Shown: positions 60,578 to 64,000 of the stretch, piece after piece
Layout of the letters: the number at the start of each line of letters is the position of its first letter
Position numbering within the stretch: the first letter of the stretch is position 1
Assembly: GCF_016924755.1 (NCBI RefSeq)
Contig: NZ_JAFFJX010000020.1
Coordinates: 32,508 to 96,507, forward strand
Direction of reading: 5' to 3'
From: Longitalea arenae
GTDB lineage: Bacteria > Bacteroidota > Bacteroidia > Chitinophagales > Chitinophagaceae
DNA length: 64,000 nucleotides
Translations under genes and position numbers: made by a program
Notes under the pieces: generated by a model
Databases searched by the model: none
What the model saw: only the letters and a program-made list of their open reading frames with translations
What the model was told of the DNA's origin: nothing

Positions 60578-61027
60578 TTAAACGGGTATTGTTTTCGTAG
60601 AAATACCCACCCGGTTCATAAAATTGATATGACATACCAGTACAATTAGATCGGCTATTTCCTTTGTGTTAAAATGCGCTTTTAGCTTTTCATAAGTTTC
60701 ATCAGAAACGCCATGTACTGAAATATGTGTTATTTCCTCTGCCAGACGAAGGGCCGTTTTTTCAATTTCATTAAAGAGCACACTTTCTTCCCATGCGGAA
60801 AGCGCAAAGATCCTGCGCGGCAGCTCTCCTGTTTTTAAAGCTTCATGGGTATGATAATCTATACAAAAAACACATTTGTTGATTTGAGAAACCCTGATCT
60901 TGATCAGCTCTATCAATGATCTGGGTATTGAAGAACCATACAGCCTTTGATCCATGGCAGCGATTTGCTCCCAGTATAATGGTTCTTCTTTCCACACATC
61001 TAAACGATGCTTGATTGACTTTATCAT
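60578..61027 (-). CDS. Carboxymuconolactone decarboxylase family protein (AhpD-like)
   Basis: The 149-residue protein is a helical AhpD-fold protein with the active-site Cys52-x-x-Cys55 in Asn-Lys-Cys-Val-Phe-Cys-Ile-Asp-Tyr-His, and His59 as proton relay. Leu-Ile-Val-Leu-Val-Cys-His-Ile-Asn-Phe-Met-Asn-Arg is the C-terminal helix. It can act as a peroxidase or disulfide reductase. The shared palindrome at 61078-61093 precedes it at the same spacing as at azoR. The HD gene lies downstream on the same strand. Confidence 0.93.
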   Translation of the reverse strand: MIKSIKHRLDVWKEEPLYWEQIAAMDQRLYGSSIPRSLIELIKIRVSQINKCVFCIDYHTHEALKTGELPRRIFALSAWEESVLFNEIEKTALRLAEEITHISVHGVSDETYEKLKAHFNTKEIADLIVLVCHINFMNRVGISTKTIPV

Positions 61028-61077
61028 AAATTAAACATTTTATATCTACAAAGTTCCACACAAGAGTTATTTGTCTG

Positions 61078-61093
61078 CTTAAACTGGTTTAAG
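61078..61093. promoter_or_regulatory. Operator-like palindrome upstream of the carboxymuconolactone decarboxylase operon (shared motif, copy 2)
   Basis: CTTAAAC-TG-GTTTAAG, a perfect inverted repeat centred 58.5 bases before the start codon at 61027. It matches the azoR copy (CTTGAAC-TG-GTTCAAG) at 14 of 16 positions, and the two differences are on opposite arms and restore pairing. The flanking AAATGG is also shared. It may also influence the divergent FMN reductase gene. Confidence 0.6.
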
Positions 61094-61360
61094 AAATGGG
61101 TTTATTTGTTTGCTGCTATTCTGCAATCGCCCATTCTGTTGCTTCGCAAAAATGATCGATTTTTGATTGTCAATTAATTATGGCTCTAATGGTTGATATT
61201 AAGCCCGGCCATGCAGACTGAAAAGATGCGCTTCCAGGCAGAGCTACAAAAGACAGGTAATGGTTTGAAAGCATCTCCGAAAGTTGTACCTTAAGAATTC
61301 AATTTCTGCCTTTCTCTCACATAGGCTGGAAAATGGACATTATATTATTGAATTTATCAA

Positions 61361-62029
61361 ATGAGCGTAAAAATGGATCAACAACATTTTCGTCAAACGG
61401 AGAAGATGAACTTCCTTCTTTTTTCGGCATCGTTAAGAAAGGAGTCGTATAATACGCGTTTAATTAATTTAGCCGCAAACATAATAGAGAAGAATAATGG
61501 TAAAGTGGATCTTGCAAGCATGAGTGAATTTGACTGTCCTTCTTTCAACCAGGATTTGGAAACTACTGCGACTCCGACTGGTGCAACTGAATTCAGGAAA
61601 CGGCTTTTGGCAAACGATGCATTCATCATTTCTTCCCCGGAATATAACGGTTCAGTGCCTGGAGTTTTGAAAAATGTGATTGACTGGGTTTCACGGTTTC
61701 GCCCACAACCGTTCAATGAACGGCATGCCTTATTGATGTCTGCTTCCCCTTCCATGGTTGGTGGTAATCGCGGGCTGTGGGCGCTCAGGATTCCTCTTGA
61801 GCATCTTGGTGCTAGGGTTTTTCCAGATATGTTTTCATTAGCTATGGCGCATAAAGAATTTACAGATGAGGGTGCATTAAAAGATGCTACAACCGCCAAA
61901 AGGTTTGAAAGCAATCTCATTGCTTTCATGAATCTTGCTGAAGCCGCCAAACATTATCCTTGCATAAAGAAGACCTGGGTAGAATTTCTTGGTGAAAAAC
62001 CTGATCCCGTTACCGAACGGGTAGAATAG
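61361..62029 (+). CDS. NADPH-dependent FMN reductase family protein
   Basis: The 222-residue protein has an FMN reductase (flavodoxin-like) fold. Strand 1 and the phosphate loop are Phe-Ser-Ala-Ser-Leu-Arg-Lys-Glu-Ser-Tyr-Asn (about 21-31), followed by Phe-Ile-Ile-Ser-Ser-Pro-Glu-Tyr-Asn-Gly-Ser-Val-Pro-Gly-Val-Leu-Lys-Asn (about 91-108), the classic motif of this family. Family members supply reduced FMN or reduce quinones and chromate. Several Met codons (residues 1, 5, 16) are possible starts; the last would be just before strand 1. It diverges from the decarboxylase operon. Confidence 0.9.
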   Translation: MSVKMDQQHFRQTEKMNFLLFSASLRKESYNTRLINLAANIIEKNNGKVDLASMSEFDCPSFNQDLETTATPTGATEFRKRLLANDAFIISSPEYNGSVPGVLKNVIDWVSRFRPQPFNERHALLMSASPSMVGGNRGLWALRIPLEHLGARVFPDMFSLAMAHKEFTDEGALKDATTAKRFESNLIAFMNLAEAAKHYPCIKKTWVEFLGEKPDPVTERVE

Positions 62030-62614
62030 CTGTCAAGTCGAGTGTTTGGAGAATGATATGCTCGATATTTAAGCACGAACTCACATTTGCATAGGCAGCT
62101 AATCGGATTCAAATGCTTCATTTTCAATATTAGCACAACGTGCTTAATAACAACAAGGAACACAAAATGTAACTTTCATACAAGTGTATTATTATTTGCT
62201 TTCTTTTAGTCTTTTAACCGCCTGATTTCTTTCGATTTTAAAGCAGTCATTTACACAGTTATCGGCTAAATCTACAAGCCTATTGGCTAAACAGCACGTC
62301 TGTAAAACTCTTCTTTGCTGCGTGAAATCGTTTGCTCATTTTTGTTAACTAATCGGTTTCGCGTAACGCATATTATATGCATTCAAAACTAATCATTACA
62401 CGGATAGCCCTTTTATACCTCCGAATGCAGAGTGATTCTGCCCATTGTGAACAGGTTTTAATTTCTACACTACTTTTTAGCGAATCCTGGTTTGCGCTCC
62501 CAACCAATGGAGAAACAATTGTTTCTCTTTACCTGGATAGGGATTGCAGCGTAATGTAAGCAGCTTTATTCGGATAACTATGAAAATCTATTTCTTAAAC
62601 TATATCACTTATCT
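62030..62614. other. Degenerate intergenic region before the decayed end of the window
   Basis: About 585 bases of AT-rich DNA without a convincing gene. A 60-codon open frame at 62377-62559 has no signal or motif and is not supported. It marks the passage from the intact chromosome to the broken accessory segment. Confidence 0.4.
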
Positions 62615-63054
62615 ATGAAAAGAGTAATGTGCTGGCTTCTGCCTGCGATTCTGATGGCAATATCATGTAAAAAAGCAGCTGAACAAAACTCATGTATTAC
62701 ATGTGACAGCCGCAAAACAGCAAAAATAGCGAACACGCTGCCCGTACAGGTTAACTCCTTCAGAGGCATTCGTTCCGATGATCCCAATGGAACCGCGCCA
62801 ATCGATAATCCAGATAGAGGCTTAAGGCTTTACTATTCCATGTATGCAAGCAATATGAATCAACCATTTTGGTCACCTAATGTAAATTATTGGAATAACA
62901 TCTGGATGTTGACGAATCAATTTACGGAAATAATAAGATACGCCTGACGTTAATCAATTTCTACCTTACTGAATATCTACATACCACAATCAGTGCAAGT
63001 GCCTTGGCGAATATGCAATATATTTTCGATCAGTTAAGGACAAGAAGAGGTTGA
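62615..63054 (+). pseudogene. Remnant of a DUF4874/DUF4832-type lipoprotein
   Basis: The first frame encodes a lipoprotein signal (Leu-Met-Ala-Ile-Ser-Cys-Lys-Lys, Cys18), a linker and then Asp-Asn-Pro-Asp-Arg-Gly-Leu-Arg-Leu-Tyr-Tyr, the family start Asn-Pro-x-Arg-Gly. It ends at 62947. The natural continuation is in the next frame from about 62944 (Leu-Thr-Leu-Ile-Asn-Phe-Tyr-Leu-Thr-Glu-Tyr-Leu, then Ala-Asn-Met-Gln-Tyr-Ile-Phe-Asp-Gln-Leu-Arg) up to a stop at 63054. Complete family proteins have several hundred residues, so the gene is frameshifted and truncated. It may have been related to polysaccharide handling. Confidence 0.6.
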
Positions 63055-63197
63055 CAACTAAAGCTCAGGCGCATAACGTCTTAATCGTAAGTTGCTACCG
63101 CAATCTCTACGGGAAATTATTTAGTTGGTTATAATGTCGTTGCAGATAGACTAAATACTGCTGGTCTTTCCTTATTTCATGGATCATTAAAAAAGAT

Positions 63198-63637
63198 ATG
63201 AAATTGTTGAATTTGATTTTGATGGCAATCATTATTAGTAATTCGTTTTGCAACGATTTGGATCTTTCTGCGAAGGCAGGTAGTCAAACTTTGGAAACCT
63301 CTCAAGGCAAGCTATATTTCCATCGTATAGTAAAGGGACTTAGTACTGCGCTTATTTTTTGAGCATGAAAGAAGACTTATGTGTCGGGCTAAAAGAAAGC
63401 GAGGACTTTTATTTTAGGGTGCTTGATCCAACGATATATTATAAAATTGAAAAGGATACTTTATTTGTTTATACATCTTTCCCGGCAACTCCTCCTGAAA
63501 AATTCGGAATTAATGTAGTTCAAGTCAAAATAGAAAGTAACGAATCTGAAAAGTACGAGCAACTATTTCATGAGCGGAGAATACAAAAGGCAGAGATAGA
63601 CTCAATATATTCTCAAAAGTGTGAAGTAAAATATTAG
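63198..63637 (+). pseudogene. Frameshifted small lipoprotein
   Basis: A signal-like N-terminus (Met-Lys-Leu-Leu-Asn-Leu-Ile-Leu-Met-Ala-Ile-Ile-Ile, then Phe-Cys-Asn-Asp) runs from 63198 to a stop near 63362. A second frame from about 63344 to 63637 continues with Ser-Met-Lys-Glu-Asp-Leu-Cys-Val-Gly-Leu-Lys-Glu and a beta-rich 90-residue body. The two would join if one frameshift near 63340 were corrected. No family is recognised, and the second part could instead be a stand-alone small gene from the TTG at 63359 or the ATG at 63365. Confidence 0.4.
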
Positions 63638-63653
63638 TCGCTTATTTAAATGA

Positions 63654-63885
63654 AACGCATTATTATTAAATCGAAAAGCTATTGGGAAACTGGCCAGTTC
63701 AACACAAACACCTGTAGACTTCGACGGCCTTTTAAATTCAGGATTGCAAAACCCGATGAACTTGGAGCGCCTATACGGTGACATTGTACAAAAGCGGGAA
63801 ATAATTGGTTCGATATACCCTTGGAGTTCGAACCGCCCGACTGAATGAGGCCGTTTCGCTGGTATACAGTCTGGGATCAGGTTGA
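63654..63885 (+). pseudogene. C-terminal remnant of a Bacteroidota-type serine recombinase
   Basis: One frame (63654 to about 63825) reads Lys-Ala-Ile-Gly-Lys-Leu, Leu-Asn-Ser-Gly-Leu-Gln-Asn-Pro, Asn-Leu-Glu-Arg-Leu-Tyr and Lys-Arg-Glu-Ile-Ile-Gly-Ser-Ile-Tyr-Pro. A second frame (63823-63885) continues Arg-Thr-Ala-Arg-Leu-Asn-Glu-Ala-Val-Ser-Leu-Val-Tyr-Ser-Leu-Gly. Joined, these match the C-terminal tail of large serine site-specific recombinases of Bacteroidota. The break looks like a short deletion between Ile-Tyr-Pro and the Arg-Thr motif. No catalytic domain is present, so this is a scar of a mobile element. Confidence 0.6.
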
Positions 63886-64000
63886 AAAATTGGGGGATTT
63901 AGGAGAAAGTTGTTGTTTTGCAGCCTAATAAAACGGACAAGAAACATTGGAAAAGGACCAGGAAAAAGAATTGTTAGGCTATTTTTTACCAGCAGGGACA

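Noticed and set aside
62377..62559. A 60-codon open frame with a hydrophobic start
   Set aside because: No motif, no signal peptide cleavage site and no supporting context; fits random AT-rich sequence.

Overview
The window looks like a chromosome segment from a member of the Bacteroidota, most likely the family Chitinophagaceae (Chitinophaga/Niastella-like). The support is an SusD/DUF4843/PKD-like lipoprotein set, TlpA proteins with DUF4369-type N-termini, type IX secretion C-terminal sorting domains, many SusD-style and Cys-anchored lipoproteins, short Crp/Fnr regulators and promoter-like TAnnTTTG elements. No rRNA, tRNA, CRISPR array or intact insertion sequence was seen. Gene density is ordinary up to about 62 kb. 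The last 2 kb are visibly AT-richer and hold only broken genes.

Layout. 1-5.0 kb: the 3' part of a nutrient-uptake operon (SusD, DUF4843 lipoprotein, PKD-like lipoprotein, TlpA-type thioredoxin) closed by a strong terminator, followed by three tandem hairpin repeats with covarying stems. 5.4-14.2 kb: an orphan 184-residue protein, a sugar O-acetyltransferase, an SBF-type transporter, an FtsX-like permease, and an iron-uptake pair (TonB-dependent siderophore receptor and PepSY membrane protein). 14.4-24 kb: a secreted tandem double esterase, CvfB, DoxX with a neighbouring Crp/Fnr gene, an unknown lipoprotein, and a four-base-overlapping pair of membrane spermidine-synthase-like protein and protein-isoaspartate methyltransferase. 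24-35.8 kb: a PAS histidine kinase divergent from an Rcp1-type response regulator, YjbQ, several small proteins, a CehA/McbA-type PHP hydrolase, and a group with an FMN reductase fold protein, a methyltransferase, GNAT and a MocR-type regulator. 35.9-53 kb: secreted proteins of unknown role, an O-methyltransferase, a TlpA-like protein lacking one active-site cysteine, oligopeptidase B with azoreductase, a second Crp/Fnr gene, a DbpA-like helicase, EcsC, a sugar dehydrogenase, beta-propeller proteins, NhaA and GrpB. 53-62 kb: thioesterase, AraC regulator and SDR, a PKD-containing secreted esterase, a BNR-repeat protein, a carboxymuconolactone decarboxylase family gene with a frameshifted HD-domain gene, and an FMN reductase. 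62-64 kb: decayed remnants, including a DUF4874/DUF4832-type protein and the C-terminus of a serine recombinase.

The most useful signals are regulatory and not a new multi-gene machine. The azoreductase/oligopeptidase operon and the carboxymuconolactone decarboxylase/HD operon, 17 kb apart, share a near-identical palindrome whose only two differences compensate each other. It is centred at the same distance from both start codons, and one copy lies directly beside a Crp/Fnr gene. A different perfect palindrome lies between the other Crp/Fnr gene and doxX. Further perfect palindromes precede yjbQ and overlap the start codon of the MocR-type gene. I did not find a cluster that I could defend as an undescribed defence, biosynthetic or secretion system.
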